64,000 bases of DNA. It comes from Castanea sativa (taxonomy: Eukaryota; Streptophyta; Magnoliopsida; Fagales; Fagaceae). The stretch lies in contig NC_134019.1 of the NCBI RefSeq assembly GCF_040712315.1, forward strand, positions 39,275,873-39,339,872. The letters are read 5' to 3'. Below the pieces are notes generated by a model, which saw only the letters and a list, made by a program, of their open reading frames with translations, had not been told where the DNA came from and made no database searches. Below, in pieces: positions 48,715 to 60,704 of the stretch. The position numbers were made by a program, and so were the translations under genes. Position 1 is the stretch's first letter. Every line of letters starts with the position of its first letter.

Positions 48715-49017
48715 TCACAATTCATATAAACGAGAGGTGAGATTGATGAAGATGTCTTCACTGCAGGGAATTGTGAGACCACCCATTGGATGATCAAATC
48801 CAAATTCTTCCTCAGCTTTACTTAGCAATTCTTGAAATGAAGGCTGGTTCAAAAAAGATATAGGAATTACAAAGCGCCTCCTTTCACTCTCTCCAACATA
48901 TATTGCAATATAGCCTTTTGGAACATTTATAGATGTTGAAGCTACTGGCTTTCCAAATGAGTTTGATCGTCGGAGAATGTGCTTAGCATGCATAATACCG
49001 AGCAAATGAATGGCCAT
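48715..49017 (-). CDS. SAUR: SAUR protein (array gene 11), subtype B
   Basis: A 100-aa SAUR with all core segments: [68 protein letters not shown] and [10 protein letters not shown]. Nearly the same as genes 12-14, so this end of the array (48-56 kb) looks like the most recently expanded. Confidence 0.95.
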   Translation of the reverse strand: MAIHLLGIMHAKHILRRSNSFGKPVASTSINVPKGYIAIYVGESERRRFVIPISFLNQPSFQELLSKAEEEFGFDHPMGGLTIPCSEDIFINLTSRLYEL

Positions 49018-49145
49018 TGATATCTGGCTATAGAGTACTGCCGAGAAAAATGATGAAGTTCACAAAAGAAAATGAAGAAGAATTTAAGGACTTGATCTCA
49101 GAGGATGTGAGGACTTGGCTTGGTTTTTGATGACAGGCTTTCATC

Positions 49146-49268
49146 TATATATAGATGAATGGCGTGTGAAAATTTATGTTATGTGAATTGTGAAATAAGT
49201 GGTGTAGAGGCAAATTGGCTGGGGTTTTGCGAGAGAGATATACATTTGAAGGATCACATGGACCTGTC
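49146..49268 (-). promoter_or_regulatory. Promoter of SAUR gene 11
   Basis: TATATATAG at 49146-49154 and GATCACATGGACCTGTC at 49252-49268. Confidence 0.6.
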
Positions 49269-49574
49269 CTCCAACTCATTATCAAGGAGTTGGTAGTGAT
49301 TGAGACCTTTTATTTTTTGAATGAGTTATAAATCCAAGCATTTCTTGGACAAAAAGCAGCAGCAAGGGGACCCTGTCAAGATGAAAGATACATGGATTGG
49401 ATAAAGCTTTGAACTACTGGCAGACCTCTTTCAATAGGAGGACAGGATTAGACATATATGTCGAATATTTCTTGCAAATATTTGGAAGTAAATCATCCTC
49501 TTGTATGATGGGGATTTTGGACAAAAAATTAACTATAATTAAGATATCTTCATCTTTTTTTCATTTTTTTTTTT

Positions 49575-49591
49575 GGGGGGGGGGGGGGGGG
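49575..49591. repeat. Poly-G tract
   Basis: About seventeen G follow a T run, in a position where sister units read TTTTTGGTAGAGAACATC, so the run grew in this copy. Confidence 0.9.
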
Positions 49592-49864
49592 TAGAGAACA
49601 TCTACAACATCATGCTAACCTTACTCATATCTTTACAACAAGGTTAGCCTTATCGATTTGCACCAAATAGGAATACTAGGCATTTTCTTCTCAGAAGAAA
49701 TTTTGATGACCTAACTGTTAACCTTAATGCAATCTAAATCCTAAAAAAGAAAAGGAAAGCAATAAAATTTACATGTCAGATAAGACACTTATTTTCTCTA
49801 TTGGAGGATAATACATTTATTCATGTTATAAAATTGAGAGTGAAATTTCCAAAAGAAGCAACAT

Positions 49865-50125
49865 AAGAATCTGCAGATATGCACATGGATCATCATGGCT
49901 TAGGGTGAGGAACATAAATTGTACTACATGTCCTTAACCTTACTCACTGACTTTTTTGGTGCCTCAGTACAATGACTTCCAGGACAAAGCCCCATGAAGA
50001 GCACATGAAGTATGTCCTACAAGTAGTTCAACTGCAACCCACACCATTTCAAGGACTATATATGGCAGTCTAAGAGATGAAATTATTGCTAGCAGTTGGC
50101 ACGAAAATAATCAGTAGAGAAGTCA
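49865..50125 (+). other. Conserved intergenic block, copy G, with 33-codon sORF
   Basis: The sORF runs from ATG 49972 to TAA 50071-50073: MTSRTKPHEEHMKYV, then LQVVQLQPTPFQGLYMAV. Copy H has an sORF of exactly the same length. No promoter or splice support was found, so translation is unproven. Followed by GGCACGAAAATAATCAGTAG. Confidence 0.55.
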
Positions 50126-50565
50126 TTTTGGATGCTCACAACTGGCAAAACACATTTCTTCTCTTTCTCTCCATTATTTCCATGACCTTTTTTATGGTCT
50201 CATTATTAAAGATATAAAGTAACAAAGTGTAACAACCTTACTCTCATGAGATTTGGGATTTGGTACATGTGGTCATACACTTTGTAAGCCTTACAGGGTC
50301 CCTTCTATTGAAAAATTGCCCATCTAAATTGAAACTAATATTTTGTCTGCATTGTTAAATATTAGTTAGATCGAAATCATACTTCTTAAAATCAATCTTC
50401 TAACCAAGCTAAACATTGGAAATGAAACAGTAAAAGAAATGATAAATGGTTAAAGACATTTTGGTTCCTCTGACCAAATTATTCTCAGTGAATGGGCAAA
50501 TTGGAAAGTTGTATATGACCTCATGGTTTTTGAAAACTAAGCCTTGCTTGAATTGTTAGCCTCTG

Positions 50566-50660
50566 ATAATTCGATAGTTGAGAGTGGGGGGATTTGAACC
50601 TTGGATGTTTTTTTGGAAACACCAGGAGGTGCTAACCAATTGAGTTATAAGACTCTTGGC
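50566..50660 (-). mobile_element. tRNA-derived SINE fragment with target duplication
   Basis: On the minus strand it has a pol III A box (TAACTCAATTGGTTAGCACC) and B box (GGTTCAAATCC) about 40 bp apart. It is flanked by AGCCTCTG (50558-50565) and AGCCTTTG (50661-50668), an 8-bp target duplication with one mismatch. Sister units (for example near 48425 and 52755) have the uninterrupted site TTGTTAGCCTTTGGTAGAC. It is not a functional tRNA because the anticodon arm and acceptor pairing are lacking. Confidence 0.75.
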
Positions 50661-50933
50661 AGCCTTTGGTAGGTTTGACTAGAAGTATTTAGTTTTTGTA
50701 GAAACGATGCAGAAATAAATTAAACAAAAGTGACTAGAAATATTATGAAATCTTAAGAGGATAAATTTCAACCAAAATGTGTACACAGTTTTATATTTTT
50801 CTGAAGAATGTTGGAAGAATTGCAATAATTCTAATAGTAATATTTTTGGTGGATGGATAATCGCCATCTCTTCTTCGGCCTCAAAGAAAGAAAGAATTTA
50901 CATTGATTAACAAAATTGTTTTTGCTGTTTTAG

Positions 50934-51251
50934 CTAAGTAGAACCATCTCGCAATTCATATAAGCAAGAAGTGAGATTGATGAAGATGTCTTCGCTGCAG
51001 GGAATTGTTAGACCACCCATTGGATGATCAAATCCAAATTCTTCCTCAGATTTACTCAACAATTCTTGAAATGAAGGCTGGTTCAAAAATGATATAGGAA
51101 TTACAAAGCGCCTCCTTTCACTCTCTCCAACATATATTGCAATGTAGCCTTTTGGAACATCTATGCATGTTGAAGCTACTTGCTTTCCAAATGAGTTTGA
51201 TCGTCGCAAAATGTGCTTAGCATGCATAATACTGAGCAAACGAGTGGCCAT
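50934..51251 (-). CDS. SAUR: SAUR protein (array gene 12), stop-loss extension
   Basis: Start at the conserved ATG (51249-51251; [20 protein letters not shown]). The usual TGA after LYEL is CGA, so translation runs on for five residues (RDGST) to a TAG, giving 105 aa. Other unusual residues are TCIDV for TSIDV, SKSEEE for SKAEEE and TSCLYEL for TSRLYEL. The frame is also open far upstream to 51593, but that stretch contains the TATA box, so the longer form would not be transcribed as mRNA. Confidence 0.9.
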   Translation of the reverse strand: MATRLLSIMHAKHILRRSNSFGKQVASTCIDVPKGYIAIYVGESERRRFVIPISFLNQPSFQELLSKSEEEFGFDHPMGGLTIPCSEDIFINLTSCLYELRDGST

Positions 51252-51379
51252 GGATATCTGGATATATAATATTGCTGAGAAAATTGATGAAGTATACAAA
51301 AGGAAAGAGAGAAGAAAGTAAGAATTTGATATCAAAGGATGTGAGGGCTTGTTTTGGATATGGATGATATGTTTGCGTG

Positions 51380-51498
51380 TATATATAGACGAATGGTGTG
51401 TGTGAATATTTCTCTTATGTGGAATGAGTGGTGTAGAGGGAAAATTGTCTGGGGATCTGTCAGAGTCATAAGCATTTAAAGGATCACATGGACCTGTC
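51380..51498 (-). promoter_or_regulatory. Promoter of SAUR gene 12
   Basis: TATATATAG at 51380-51388 and GATCACATGGACCTGTC at 51482-51498. Confidence 0.6.
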
Positions 51499-52069
51499 TT
51501 CCAACAAATCATCAAGAAATTGGTAGTGATTGAGACCCTATATTTTCGGAATATAATATGCCCTAGCATTTCCAAGACAACAACCTGCTTCAATGGGACC
51601 CCATTGATATGAAAGATAATGAATTGGAGAGAACTCTGAATTACCAGCTGACCTCTTGCAATCGAAGGACAAGCTTAGACATATATGCTGATTATGTCTA
51701 GAAAATAACATATAGTTGGAACTGGATTAGTCTCTTGTATGATAGGGATTTTAGACGAGAAATTAGCTATGTTTAAGATCTTTTCCAAATCCTTTTTGGT
51801 AGGAAACATCTGTAACATCATGCAAACCTTACTCAGAATTTTACAATAAGTATAGCGTCTTGTACTTGAGCCAAATACAAATATTGATAAAGTCTCCCTG
51901 GCATGGAATATTTTTTCCGAGAAAAATTTTTGATGAGTTAACCATTAACCTCAATGCAATCAAAATTTAAGAATGAAAAGATATCTGTATCAGTAAAGAC
52001 CCTGATTTTCTCCAACAGAGTATAAGACATTCATTTATGTTTAAAAATGAAAGTGGAATTTCCAACAGT

Positions 52070-52350
52070 AGGAAACATGGGAATATCTAAAGATTTTTAC
52101 ATGGACCATCATGGCTTAAGGTGAGGAAGAGAAACGTACAAAATAACATGTCCTCAAAATAACTCACTGACTTTTTGGTGCCTCAATACAATGATTTCTG
52201 GGACAAAACCACATGAAGAGCACCAGAAGTATGTCCTACAAGTAGTTCAACTGCAGCCAATACCATATCAAGGACTATGTATTGCACAATAAGAAATGAA
52301 ATTATTGCAAGAGACTGGCACAAAAAAATCAGTAGATATGTCATTTTGGT
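52070..52350 (+). other. Conserved intergenic block, copy H, with 33-codon sORF
   Basis: The sORF runs from ATG 52191 to TAA 52290-52292: MISGTKPHEEHQKYV, then LQVVQLQPIPYQGLCIAQ. Same start, length and stop position as copy G despite several substitutions. Confidence 0.55.
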
Positions 52351-53053
52351 TGCTGACTACCTGCAAACAAATTTCTTCTCTTTTATTTTCTGCATTTCCT
52401 TGACATTTATTATGGAAATTCAAAGTGACAGTGTAATAACCTTCATGCATGTGGTCATTTACTTTAGCAAAACTGCACATATAATTTTATACCTTTTTTT
52501 TTTGTCCAAATGTGTTAAATATTACCCAGATAGATACCATACTTCCCAAAGTCAATCTGCTAACCAAGCTGAAACATTGGTAACAAAATAGAAATAGATA
52601 CAATAAAGGGTAAAAATCATTTTGGTTCCTCCTAATTAGTCTTGATGAATAGGCAAAATGGAAAATCTACAATAAAAAGGGGAAAAAGGACCATGTGATT
52701 GATATTAAAAAATTGTATATGATCATATGATTATTGAAAACTAAGCTTGCTCGAATTGTTAGCCTTTGGTAGACTAGACCGGCAGTATACACTGGGGGTA
52801 GAAAATGATTAAAAAAATAAAATAAATAAACAAAAGGCACTAGAATTATGATGAAACCTAAAGTGGATTAATTTCAACCAAATGTGTTCACAGTTTTACA
52901 ATATTCTGAAGAATGTTGGAGGAGCTGCAATAATTCTATTAGTAATATTTTTGGTGGATGGACAATCCCCATCTCTCCTTCTGCCTAAAAGAAATAAATA
53001 ATTTACATTGATTAACAAAATTGTTTCTGCTGTTTTAGCTAAGTAGAACCATC

Positions 53054-53356
53054 TCACAATTCATATAATCTAGAAGTGAGATTGATGAAGATATCTTCGT
53101 TGCAGGGAATTGTGAGACCACCCATTGGATGATCAAATCCAAATTCTTCCTCAGCTTTACTTAGCAATTCTTGAAATGAAGGCTGGTTCAAAAATGATAT
53201 AGGAATTACAAAGCGCCTCCTTTCACTCTCTCCAACATATATTGCAATATAGCCTTTTGGAACATCTATAGATGTTGAAGCTACTTGCTTTCCAAATGAG
53301 TTTGATCGTCGGAAAATGTGCTTAGCATGCATAATACCGAGCAAACGAATGGCCAT
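53054..53356 (-). CDS. SAUR: SAUR protein (array gene 13), subtype B
   Basis: A 100-aa [61 protein letters not shown] and [10 protein letters not shown]. It differs from gene 11 at only a few residues (IFRR for ILRR, CNED for CSED). Confidence 0.95.
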   Translation of the reverse strand: MAIRLLGIMHAKHIFRRSNSFGKQVASTSIDVPKGYIAIYVGESERRRFVIPISFLNQPSFQELLSKAEEEFGFDHPMGGLTIPCNEDIFINLTSRLYEL

Positions 53357-53484
53357 TGATATCTGGCTATAGACTACTGCTGAGAAAAATGATAGAGTTC
53401 ACAATAGAAAAGGGAGAAGAATGTAAGGATTTGATATCAGAGGATGTGAGCACTTGTCTTGGTTTTTGATGTTATGCTTTCATG

Positions 53485-53608
53485 TATATATAGATGAATG
53501 GTGAGTGCCAATTTCTGTTATGTGGATTGTAGAATAAGTGGTGTAGAGGAAATATTGGCTGGGGTTATGTGAGAGAGATAAGCATTTGAAGGATCACATG
53601 AACCTGTC
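53485..53608 (-). promoter_or_regulatory. Promoter of SAUR gene 13
   Basis: TATATATAG at 53485-53493 and GATCACATGAACCTGTC at 53592-53608 (one substitution in the block). Confidence 0.6.
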
Positions 53609-54049
53609 TTCTTACTCATTATCAAGAAGTTGGTTGTGATTGAGACCTTTTATTTTATGAATAAATTATATGCCCAAGCATTTAAAGGACAACAAGCAGC
53701 AGCAAGGGGACCTCATCAAGATGAAAGATATATGGATTGAATAAAACTCTGAACTACCAGCTGACCTCTTTTGATGGGGGACAGGTTTAGACATATATGT
53801 TGATTTTTTCTTGACAATAATTGGAACAAAAATAATTCTCTTGTATGATGGGGCCTCTGGAAAAAAATTTAGCTATTGTTAAGATATCTTTAGAAGAAAT
53901 TTTGATGACTTAATATTAAACCTTATTGCAATCTAAATTATAGAAAAGAAAAGGAAAGCAATAAAATTTATCTGCATTAGTTAAGAAACTAGTTTTCTCC
54001 AACGGAATATAAGGCATTCATTTATGTTATAAAATTGAGAGTGAAATTT

Positions 54050-54335
54050 TCAACAGTAAGAAACATGAGAATCCACAGATACGTACATGGATCATCATGG
54101 CTTAAGATGAGGAACAGAAGCATACTAACATGTCCTCAACATTACTCACAAACTTTTTTGGTGCCTAAGTACACTGACTTCCAGGACAAACCCCCATGAA
54201 GAGCAGATGAAGCATGTCCTACAAGTAGTTCAACTGCAACCCACCCCATATGAAGGACTATACATGGGCATTATAAAAGATGAGATTATTGCATGCAACT
54301 GGTACAATAATCATCAGTAGACAAGTTATTTTAGG
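54050..54335 (+). other. Conserved intergenic block, copy I
   Basis: The frame TSRTNPHEEQMKHVLQVVQ with LQPTPYEGLYMG is open, but the ATG is CTG and one extra G (ATGGGC) carries it past the stop used in copies A, G and H. Confidence 0.55.
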
Positions 54336-54758
54336 TGCTATCAACTGGCAAAACAGATTTCGGCCTTTTTCTCCCTTGTTTCCTTGACCTTTGTTCTGGT
54401 CGCATTATCAAAGATTCAAAATAAAAGAGTGTAACAACCTTAGCCTTATGAGATTTGGGTACATGTGATCAACTGATCATACACTGTAAGACTTAAAATT
54501 ACTAGGATCCCTTCTTTTTCAAAATTGCATATCTAAATATAATCTGACGCATTATTTAATATTTCCTAGATTGATATCATTCTTCTCGAAGTCAATCTTC
54601 TAGCCAAAATAAAAATTGGAAATGAAACAGAAACAGAAATAATAAATGGTTAAATACATTTGGTTCCTCTTACTTAGTCTAGATGAACTTGCGAAATCAA
54701 CTATAAAAGAGGCGAAAATGGCCATGTGATTAATATTAGAATGTTGTATATGAGCACA

Positions 54759-55104
54759 TCTATATAATATTTAAAATCTAAAGCATAGCATTTCAGTCTA
54801 GTTCTGTCCACTTGGTCCATTAAGTCCACTTTGGTCCATTTCAGTCCACTTTGGTGATACTATGGAAGGAAAGGTTTGTGCAGTAAGAGGAGCTGCTTCA
54901 TTGACATGTCTCATTCTCAACATATAGCTTAGTTTAGAAAATCTTATATATTGTATCAACTATACTTTGTTAGAAAATAATTACATCATTTTAAGAAGGG
55001 TTTGAGAGTAATACTTATAAGCCTTATCTACTATTTTCATTAATCATTTAACAAAAAAATAAATTGTCAATTTTTTTTTATGCATTGCATGGGTTTGCAG
55101 CTTG
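54759..55104 (+). mobile_element. Non-autonomous Helitron-like element
   Basis: It begins TCTATATAATATTTAAAATC (TC 5-prime end). Near the other end is a short hairpin ATGCATTGCAT (55080-55090), about ten bases before the terminal CTTG (CTRR-like, one mismatch). It sits precisely between A and T. Removing it gives GAGCACA|TGGTAATTGGAAAC, which matches the empty site GACCATATGGTTATTGAAAAC in sister units. A GGTCCA minisatellite (54795-54855) is inside. At 346 bp it has no Rep/helicase. Confidence 0.65.
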
Positions 55105-55428
55105 TGGTAATTGGAAACTAAGCCTTCCTTCAATTGTTAGCCTCTGGTAGAATTGACTGGAAGTATTAACTTTTCATGGAAAACGATGCAAAAAAAAAAA
55201 AAAAAATACAAAAGGGACTAGAAATATCATAAAAACAAAAGAAGATAAATTTCAACCAAAATGTGTTCACAGTTTACCATTTTTCTTAAAAATGTTGGAG
55301 GAACTGTAATAATTATATTTGAAAAATTCTAAGTGGATAGAAAATTTCCATCTCTTCTTCTGCCTAAAATAAATAAATAACAAAGATTTACAAAATTTTT
55401 TCTATTGCTTTATCTTAGTGGCACCATA

Positions 55429-55731
55429 TCACAAGTCATATAATTGAGAAGTGACATTGATGAAGAGGTCTTCGCTGCAGGGAATTGTAAGGCCACCCAT
55501 TGGATGATCAAATCCAAATTCTTCCTCAGCTCTTCTTAGCAATTCTTGAAATGAAGGCTGGTTCAAAAATGAAATAGGAATTACAAAGCGCCTCCTTTCA
55601 CTCTCTCCAACATATATTGCAATGTAGCCTTTTGGAACATCTATAGATGTTGAAGCTACTTGCTTTCCGAATGAGTTTGATCGTCGTAGAATGTGCTTAG
55701 CATGCATAACACCGAGCAAACGAATGGCCAT
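55429..55731 (-). CDS. SAUR: SAUR protein (array gene 14), subtype B
   Basis: A 100-aa SAUR from [20 protein letters not shown]; an in-frame ATG 16 codons upstream is ignored because sister genes start here. Core: [40 protein letters not shown] and [16 protein letters not shown]. The tail is the most diverged of the subtype B genes. Confidence 0.95.
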   Translation of the reverse strand: MAIRLLGVMHAKHILRRSNSFGKQVASTSIDVPKGYIAIYVGESERRRFVIPISFLNQPSFQELLRRAEEEFGFDHPMGGLTIPCSEDLFINVTSQLYDL

Positions 55732-55860
55732 GGATTTCTGGATATATAATATTGCCAAGAAAAATGGTCTAGTACACAAAAGAAAAGGGAGAAGAAAGTA
55801 ATGATTTTGATATCAAAGGATGTGATGACTTGTTTTGGATTTGGATGATATGTTTGCCTG

Positions 55861-55984
55861 TATATATAGATGAAGGTGTGTGTGTGTGTGTGAAAATTTA
55901 TCTTTTGTGGAATGAGTGGTGTAGAGGAGAATTGGCTGGGGTTTGGCTAGAGGATAAGAATTTGAAGGATCACATGGACCTGTC
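55861..55984 (-). promoter_or_regulatory. Promoter of SAUR gene 14
   Basis: TATATATAG at about 55860-55869, a (GT)n run at 55877-55891, and GATCACATGGACCTGTC at 55968-55984. Confidence 0.6.
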
Positions 55985-56689
55985 TTCCAACAAATCATCA
56001 AGAAATTGGTAGTGATTGAGACCCTATATTTGTTGGAATACAATATGCCCTAGCATTTCCAGGACAACAACCAGCTGCAAGGGGACCCCATTGATTTGAA
56101 AGGCACATGGATTGGAGAAAACACTGAATCACTGGCTGTCCTTCTGCAAAAGAAGGACAAGTTTAGACATATATGTCAATTATGTCTAGATAACAACATT
56201 TAATTGGAACCAGATTAATCTCTTGTATGATGGATCTTTTAGACAAGCAATTAGCTATAATTATGATCTCTTCCATATTAATCCTTTTTGGTAGGGAACT
56301 GCAGTAACATCATGCAAATCTTACTCATAACTTTTCCATAAATGTGTGTCTGGCATCATTTTGTTTAGCTTTTTGTTAAACGTGTGCTAATGTATACTTG
56401 TACTTTCAAAATGTGAGGTTTTAGAAAACTGTACATAAAAGCTAAAGATTGATGCAAAAAACACTAGGTTTAGCCTCGTGTATTTGAGGCAAATAAAACT
56501 TTTGATAAAGCTTCCCTGACATAGTATATTCTTCTCAGAACAAATTTTGATGAGTTAACCATTAACCTCACTGCAATCAAAATATCCGAAAGAAAAGATA
56601 TTTGTATCAGTAAAGACCCTGATTTTTGCCAATAGAGTATTAGACATTCATTTATGTTTAAAAATGAAAGTGGTATTTCCAATAGTAAG

Positions 56690-56970
56690 AAACATGGGAA
56701 TATCTGAAGATTTGTACTTGGATCATCATGGCTTAAGTTGAGGAAGAAAAAAGTACTAAATAAGATGTCCTCAATCTAACTCACTGACTTTTTGGTGCCT
56801 TATTACAATGACTTCGAAGACAAACCCCCATGAAGATCACATGAAGTGTGTCCTACAAGTAGTTCAACTGCAACCATTTTATATCTAGGTCGATATCTGG
56901 CCTTGTAAGTGGCCTACACAAGAATCATCAGTAGAAATGTCATTTTGGGTGCTGACTACAGGCAAAACAA
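56690..56970 (+). other. Conserved intergenic block, copy J
   Basis: MTSKTNPHEDHMKCVLQVVQ and LQP are readable, then the frame ends at FYI. The 3-prime portion AGAATCATCAGTAGAAATGT is present. Confidence 0.5.
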
Positions 56971-57376
56971 ATTTAATCTTTTTTTACCCCATTTTTCTCC
57001 CTTGACCTTTGGTATGATCTATTTATTTAGAAAGAAAGACTAACAAGCTTAGCCTCATGAAAATTAAGTTCATGTGGTTGTCCATATTCTAAGGGTCCCT
57101 TTTTTTAGCAAAACTGCATCTAGATTTATACTGAATGTTTTGTTTGCATCTGTTAAATATTACCCAGATATACATCATACTTCTGAAGTCAATGTACTAA
57201 TTAGAAAGGAAGAGGATATAATAAAAGGTTGGACTTAAAGACATTCACGTTCCTCTTGGTCAACAAGTCTTAGTGAACAGGCGAAATAGGTGATCATATA
57301 TAGAAAGGAGAAAAATACAATGTGATCAGTATATTTAAATGTATATGGCCATTGCATAAAAGAGAAATGTATAGGT

Positions 57377-57521
57377 GTCTAGTGGCGAAGCCAAGAAATT
57401 TTCTCAGGAGGGGCCGGTAAATACATTTTTGTGTAATTTTTAGATTTATTATCAAATGTAAAAGATTATTAATGGAAAATTTCAAAAGCTAGGGGGGCCA
57501 GCCCCCCCCTAGCTCCACCTA
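57377..57521. mobile_element. Short MITE with 9-bp flanking repeat
   Basis: A 145-bp element opening GTCTAGTGGCGAAGCC and closing CCCCCCCCTAGCTCCACCTA, an imperfect inverted pair of the common plant TAGTGGCGGAGCC type. TGTATAGGT occurs on both sides (57368-57376 and 57522-57530). Removing the element and one repeat gives a sequence like the empty site of sister units (CATATGGCTATTGAAAAC). TSD length suggests Mutator or hAT ancestry. Confidence 0.65.
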
Positions 57522-58009
57522 TGTATAGGTCCATATGGCTATTGAAAACTAAGTCTTGCTAGAATTGTTAGCCTTTGGTAGACTTGACCTGAACTTTTAA
57601 ATGTAAATGATTGTTTCACAGAATCTGAAGTAAAGGAGCTAATACACATCCATAAATATATGATAAATATTATTCACATTTGCTTGCAGCTGATATTGAA
57701 TCTGCATATTTTTTCATGATTACTTGTACTGCATTGCCATCAAATGGAAGCAGATTTTGCAGAAAGAAAAAATAATTTTGTATGAAATATTTGCACAGAA
57801 ATTTTTGATATGATTCCCAACTTTCATAACCATTAAAAAAAAAGAATTTTACAATGAGTTATGAAATAATCTAAACTCTTACTTCAAAATTGAACAGATA
57901 GATTTTTGGGTTAAGAATGTTGAAAAGTTCATGTTTTCAATACTCAGTATCAAGTCTTTCATTTCTCTCCTGAGGTATCCAAAACACAAGTCGATCACTT
58001 AAGGATTCT

Positions 58010-58105
58010 CTGCATGAGGTTCTGTGAGAACCTTCCATTGGATGAAGTTGGAATCATGAAGCACCTCCTTTGTGTGTTTCCAAGTTGAGCCATCCACAGC
58101 TGCTT
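58010..58105 (-). pseudogene. SAUR relic fragment downstream of gene 15
   Basis: On the minus strand LGNTQRRCFMIPTS corresponds to [14 protein letters not shown] of intact genes. A deletion follows, and another frame shows FIQWKVLTEPHAEN in place of [15 protein letters not shown]. There is no start codon. An ancient, internally deleted SAUR copy. Confidence 0.55.
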
Positions 58106-58271
58106 CTGCTTGGCTGAATAGTCCATGACAAATTGATATGTTTTTAAGATACAGCAGTGCTGTTCTCAAGTGGGTGTAAACATGCATGCCATCTAATTCT
58201 TCTCTGAAAGGAGGCATAAATGTGCGTGAATCCATAAATCTGTCCCTGCTGATTGATCTCAGTGTTATGAA

Positions 58272-58574
58272 TCATGATCCATTTAAGCGAGAAGTGAGAT
58301 CCATGAAGACATCTTCTCCATAGGGAATTGTTAGACCACCCATTGGATGATCAAATCCAAATTCGTCCTCAACTTTACTAAGCAACTTCTGGAATGAAGG
58401 CTCATTCAGGTATGATATAGGTAGAATAAATCGCTTCTTCTGTTCCTCTCCAACATAGACTGCAAAGTAACCTTTTGGAACTTTCTTGGCAGTAAAAGCT
58501 GCTTCTTTACTACTCAGAACAGACCTGCGGAGAATCTGCTTAACTTGCATGATGGCAGGAACTCGGATAGCCAT
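58272..58574 (-). CDS. SAUR: SAUR protein (array gene 15), divergent subtype
   Basis: A 100-aa [84 protein letters not shown] and [10 protein letters not shown]. The VGEEQKKRF and DEFGF features are shared only with gene 16, so genes 15-16 form a third, older subtype. The cysteine of the TIPC motif is tyrosine here. Confidence 0.95.
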   Translation of the reverse strand: MAIRVPAIMQVKQILRRSVLSSKEAAFTAKKVPKGYFAVYVGEEQKKRFILPISYLNEPSFQKLLSKVEDEFGFDHPMGGLTIPYGEDVFMDLTSRLNGS

Positions 58575-58693
58575 TTATATATTAACACTTTGGAAAAGGT
58601 TGAAGCTCACAAATGAGTTGGGAGGAAAAAATGCAGGTAAATATTTGCTAGTGGGGAATAAGAGGACCTGATTTGGCTATGGAATAACCTGTG

Positions 58694-58815
58694 TATTTAT
58701 AGATGAAAAATGGGTGTGGGAAAATCTCTAAAATTAATTTGAGTGGTGTCAGTTGTGAGGAATTTGGGTGTATATTAGTGAGAGACAGTCATATGAAGGA
58801 TCACATGGTTTTGTC
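58694..58815 (-). promoter_or_regulatory. Promoter of SAUR gene 15
   Basis: TATTTATAG (CTATAAATA on the gene strand, 58694-58702), GAGACA (TGTCTC) near 58782, and a diverged block GATCACATGGTTTTGTC ending about 58815. Confidence 0.6.
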
Positions 58816-58859
58816 TTCCAACTGATAATCAAGAACTTGTCCTGATTCAAATTGTACTT

Positions 58860-60700
58860 TATAGAAGACTTATGCCTAACCATTTCAACAGGGAGCACAA
58901 CCTACAAGCCCCCCCACCCCCCTCTTGGATATAAGAGATGTGGATAAGAGAAACCTTCTGTTGAGTTAATTGGCCAACCTCTTGTTACTTTTTAGATTAT
59001 GAAACCTTAACTTACTTAGGGTTTCATTTCTTTAGAATAGGAGATGTAAAGTCATCATTTCATGCACTGGATAATTTAAAAAACTATTGTGTGATCGTTT
59101 CCTCAAAGATCAAATACCTTCTGAGTTAGCTTGAATAACCACAATTGGAACATTGGGGGAAAAAATTCAGTGAAACATTAAAATGAAAATAAGACACCAA
59201 ACTGTAAAAACTTGAAAAGCAGCAGCTACCTGCAAGAGTTTTCACAATATGCAAGAAAGAGAACTGCATTTAATAAGATTTCCAAATTAAAACCACTAGA
59301 ATTTGTCGGTCTTTAAGTACATTAATGTGAAATGCATCTATTATGTGGCCATCAATGTCAATTGGAAACAGTGTTAAGGGGAAATGTACCACTGGGGGGA
59401 CCATTAAAGGACATTTTTCAAGAGGGGTCGTATGATTTTGCCTCCCTCAAGGTCTTGTTAATTTCATGCTCTGACCTATTTGCTGTGATTCATCAATATT
59501 AACCTCACAAATACTGAGCAAGCAACAGAGGCCCACATTGTCCACTTATATTTTCATCACAAACAGATTGTCACTTCATGTGATGATGTTGCTTAATGCA
59601 TAGAGGGGAAGTATTATGATTATATGACCAGGACCTTAATCTGAAAGGGAGATAAATTGAAGTGGGAGCACCAAACCACCTAGCATGTGATGATGTTCTA
59701 TGCTGCTAACATCTCAACCAAACTTGACCAGAACCACCAAATTCAGCAAGCCATGTCTCTGATAAAGAAAATTTTTTATTCTGTTTGGGCAAAACAAATT
59801 TCTATCAGCTCGACCATTCCCAGCTAGCCATAATGATCAATTATTGACCATCTCTATTATGCTTAGTGTTGGTTGTCTAGGATGTAGAATTGTAATGATC
59901 TGATTAAATGCTAAGTGATAATAGACTTATTTCATCATAATTTCTAAGGTACAACTCACCAATCAAAACCATGGCTCATATAACTAACAAAGTTCTACAC
60001 CGCATGTAAAGGCCAATTATCCATTGTGGGTCATTCAATTCTGTTCCTCCAAAACAGGTTCTAATAAACCCACTAGATCCAATAAAATGGGAATGTTCCA
60101 AAGCGGCAGAGAAAAGTATTAAGAAACTTCTGGAAAAATAATGCTCATATTTTGTTTTATTATATAATGAGGAAAGAAAGAAAGGAAGCAGCAATATTGT
60201 TTTGATATATATATTCTTGAATAGAGAAGTCTAAATTCGGTACAGAGCATCTATCTATGGTTGTGACCATCCTGATTATACTTGGTATTCATGGCTGGAC
60301 AATGTACATGACCATCATTTCTATCTGTACTTAACAATAATTTAATCTGTGAAATCAGCCTCCTCAAGTCCCAAGCAGTGATAATTTGATGGACATTTCA
60401 AATTGGTCATCATTAAAAATATTTGGCTCATCATATTTTAGATTGTCTATAAGAACATATGGAGATTATATAGCTTTTGTTTTGTTCTAATTATATACTT
60501 CATGAAACATGCCATCAAATTAACTGTTAAGACTAGCTATACATCTTTACCTTCTTCACCCTCCCATTTCAGTTAACAATATAAAAGTCTCAAAATTTGA
60601 AATTAAGAAAATTAGGATTAGCTTTAGTAGAGCCAAGACCCATGGTGAGGCTGAGAGGGAGTATCTGACTGGCAGTTCAATGGTGGTCACAGGCTGAGAT
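58860..60700. other. Intergenic DNA between SAUR 15 and the minisatellite
   Basis: No gene, RNA or repeat that I can support. Confidence 0.5.
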
Positions 60701-60704
60701 GGCC

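Noticed and set aside
50566..50660. tRNA gene
   Set aside because: A and B boxes are present but the acceptor stem and anticodon arm do not pair, and it has a target duplication; a SINE fragment explains it better.
50934..51593. 219-codon open frame read as one long protein ending in SAUR
   Set aside because: The first 114 codons cover the TATA box and 5-prime region of gene 12; only the final 105 aa are conserved with sister genes.
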